Source: Chytridium lagenaria (Eukaryota > Chytridiomycota > Chytridiomycetes > Chytridiales > Chytridiaceae). Taken from it: a stretch of 21,867 nt of DNA. Under the pieces are notes generated by a model. The model searched no databases, was not told the origin of the DNA, and saw only the letters and a program-made list of their open reading frames with translations. Shown here piece by piece: positions 19,794-21,867 of the stretch (position 1 is its first letter; every line of letters begins with the position of its first letter). The position numbers were made by a program, and so were the translations under genes. Location of the stretch: contig JAHLKC010000282.1 of assembly GCA_025449115.1 (NCBI GenBank), positions 1-21,867 on the forward strand, given 5' to 3'.

Positions 19794-21867
19794 ATGACGC
19801 CTGCATCTGCTCGAAGGCCTTCCGCATTTGCTGCGACTGCTGCTGCTATCTTAATAGTCGGAGCTGCTGGACAGGCTGCCGCTCAGGGATCTGGTAAGAA
19901 GCGTTCCGGACTTGATCGTCTTCATGATGGTGCTTCAATGCTTGGACAGACCTTTATGTTGCGTTCTGCACCCGTCTTTGATCGTACCGTCTTCAATGGT
20001 CTGATCCTTCATGTTTTGGTTTCTAGACCCTTGCGCTGCTATCGCTGCTTCACCTGTTGCAACCCTTACCCAAGTCCATGACTGTTATGCTTCGTTCCCT
20101 GCTTCTGCAGAGTTTAAGGCTGAGCACACTAACGCTCTCAAGACCTACTTTCAAGCGTAAGCTTACCTATAATCCTTTTGAATGGATTGATTAAGTGGAA
20201 CGCATAAAGTATAGTCCTAACACTCTTTCGTTTGATGTTGGACATAACAGGTACCCCTTCACCGACCTCGCTCTTAACTCTGCTGCTCCCATCTTTCCCA
20301 GTAAAGTGGACATCAATGGCGAGTTGGACAGGATCGCTGCAGATTTCCATTACCAACAGCTTGAGTTCTACTCCCGTATCAAGCTCATGTTTGCTTCCCT
20401 CAATGACGCACACGCGTGTACAACCCCAGTTGCATCTTATCCTACCGCTTCAGCCAGCCCTGGCACATTGCCGCTACCTACCCTGAAGCTGGCAAGCCTC
20501 CTGTCATCAAGATTGTTGGTGGTCTTCTCCAATCCTCGGCTCCTGAAAACGCTCTTTGGGAGGACATCAACCCTTCACAGTACGCCAACTACGTTGTTCT
20601 TCAAGTCGATGGAGTGGACGCTGTGAAGGCTGTCCAGGATTATGCTGATAAATACGCCAACTTTGCTCGGTCTGCCGATACACGCTTTAACACTGTCCTT
20701 GCCTCAAACCGCTACTCTGACGGTGCTTGGGGTCTCGCTTCCGGACCTTTTTACCAAACGATGTTCCTCGAAGCCAACGCCGCCTCTAACCGCACTTATG
20801 TCCTCTCCCCTCCCAGCGGTGGATCCTCTGTCACCGTCACTGCTCCCTGGGTTGCTCGCCGCAGCAATGATGTAACCTTCGCCTCCGGCACCGACTACTA
20901 TTCAAAGTACTGTCAAGTCAACGCAAACGCCCCACCTTCCACCCAAGGATCTGTCCAACGCTCAAAACCCAAACCATCGGATTTCTACAAGCCTGTCCCA
21001 GCGGAAGCCTACACAAGTGCCAACGCCATCGCAGCCTCCGTCAAGCCCGACCCTGCAGGTATCGCTGCCTTTGCCCACGCTAAAGCCGTTGCTCAATTCG
21101 GACCCGTGGGACAAGCCTCAAGCGCGTCGTTTGATATTAATAGACCAGTGGTTTCCGATAAGTGGGGGGCGTTTTATCTGTTGGATGATGGAGAGACGGG
21201 GGTTTGGCATTTCGCGACCTTGAGCCCTGAAGGCGACTTTAATGCGATTGCTGGAGAGTGGTTGGGGACTATTGTTGCGGGTTTGAGGGCGCTTGAACAG
21301 CAGGGTGCTAAGAGGTTGATCATTGATGTGTCTGGAAATGGGGAGGGTACGCTTGTATCTCCAACTCTCTTGTTGAGGTAAGCTTCATTTTCTGTTTATC
21401 TTTGCGTTTTGTTTTTGGTATTGCCGGCTTTTTGTTTTAATTTATTCTTTTGCTAAACATCATCACTTCTTCTTACAGTACCTCCTCACTGACACCCCTA
21501 TTGTCATTGACCAACTCCGTCTCACCCCGGCGATGCGTTCCATGCTCAAAGCCGGTTTCTACGGCCCTAATGCAAACCAACTTAAACCTATCAACACCAC
21601 CGACATTCTCTCACCCACGATTCGTAAGACTCGTGGAGGCATCGATGGCGAGTTTACGGGCTTCTTTACTTTCGGCTGTGAAGGTGAAACACCTCCGCAA
21701 CCGCTCACGAAGCTTGCTAAAGGATGGAGGTGGAGACAATATTGCGATTTTGAGTGATGGTGGTTGCGGAAGTGCTTGTGCGGTGATTAGTAAGTAATCA
21801 ATAGGGATCTTTACTTGTGAATGTAAATTATACTAATGTGTTTTCGTTTATAGGTCCTTCCGTGATG
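19794..21867 (+). CDS. Secreted S41-family peptidase, 3' end outside the window
   Basis: Serine peptidase of the S41 (tail-specific/CPAF-like) type, probably secreted. Exon 1 (19794-19893) encodes a signal peptide (AAAILIVGAAGQAAAQ). Intron 19894-20026; exon 2 (20027-20156) begins DPCAAIA and includes VHDCYASFPAS; intron 20157-20250 has a CCTAAC branch site. Exon 3 (20251-21377) contains FASLNDAHA, the conserved Asp-Ala-His region, then PSCILSYRFSQPW, a long middle region, and KRLIIDVSGNGEG, a typical S41 strand. Intron 21378-21478; exon 4 (21479-21789) has TDTPIVIDQLRLTPAMRSM and then SDGGCGSACAV, whose Ser after Gly is the expected nucleophile. Intron 21790-21853 (GTAAGT...TTTATAG) leads into a last partial exon. 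Frame shifts fall near 20410-20416, at the end of exon 3, and near 21718-21735. Related fungal S41 genes are often lone secreted enzymes; some sit in peptide-metabolite clusters, for which I see no other sign here. Confidence 0.85.

Noticed and set aside
805..21800. Programmed frameshifting as a shared mechanism
   Set aside because: Shifts occur in both directions, at many unrelated sites without a common slippery signal, and mostly in homopolymers, which fits sequence error.
13021..21867. Secondary-metabolite cluster (esterase plus S41 peptidase)
   Set aside because: No precursor peptide, oxidase, transferase, synthase or transporter is seen; neighbouring genes are a membrane protein and an ankyrin protein.

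Overview
The window is nuclear DNA of a fungus. Almost every gene is split by short introns (45 to 300 bp) with GT(A/G)AG(T) donors, CTAAC-like branch points and (T/C)AG acceptors. The gene set also fits a fungus: a PKA regulatory subunit, a C2H2 zinc-finger factor, secreted GPI-tailed glycoside hydrolases, a type-B carboxylesterase, an F-box/ankyrin protein and a secreted S41 peptidase. The large F-box-like plus ankyrin protein and the GH26-type enzymes make me lean towards an early-diverging, chytrid-like fungus, but that is inference.

Layout, left to right. 1-804: no confident gene, one 32-bp tandem repeat. 805-2325 (+): cAMP-dependent protein kinase regulatory subunit. 2326-4589: long low-complexity stretch, G-poor on the + strand, full of microsatellites, leading into 4590-6357 (+): a three-finger C2H2 transcription factor with a Pro/Gln/His-rich middle and a C-terminal basic NLS. 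7151-9156 (-) and 11080-13020 (+): two paralogous secreted GH26-like enzymes transcribed away from each other. They flank a 1.9-kb region holding a TATA box for each gene, a tRNA-like Pol III relic, a perfect 19-bp palindrome and short dispersed repeats. 13222-15165 (+): type-B carboxylesterase lacking a visible N-terminus. 15425-16029 (-): small membrane protein of an uncharacterised fungal type. 16072-19170 (-): one F-box-like/ankyrin-repeat gene of about 1030 codons. 19171-19793: divergent promoter region with an E-box palindrome. 19794-21867 (+, cut by the window edge): secreted S41 peptidase with the N-terminal half, the Asp-Ala-His region and the catalytic serine motif in view.

The overriding feature is that nearly every coding region is broken by one- or two-base shifts, mostly in or next to homopolymers, while the protein continues perfectly in another frame. 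Because this affects a conserved signalling gene as much as accessory enzymes, sequencing or assembly error is the most economical explanation. Coordinates below give the gene span across these breaks.

Functionally the right half is rich in secreted or wall-facing hydrolases (two GH26-like enzymes, an esterase, an S41 peptidase), fitting extracellular polymer breakdown. I see no clear multi-gene novel system. The most worthwhile leads are the divergent GH26 pair with its shared regulatory region, the tRNA-like relic, and a 15-bp motif repeated in two divergent promoter regions.
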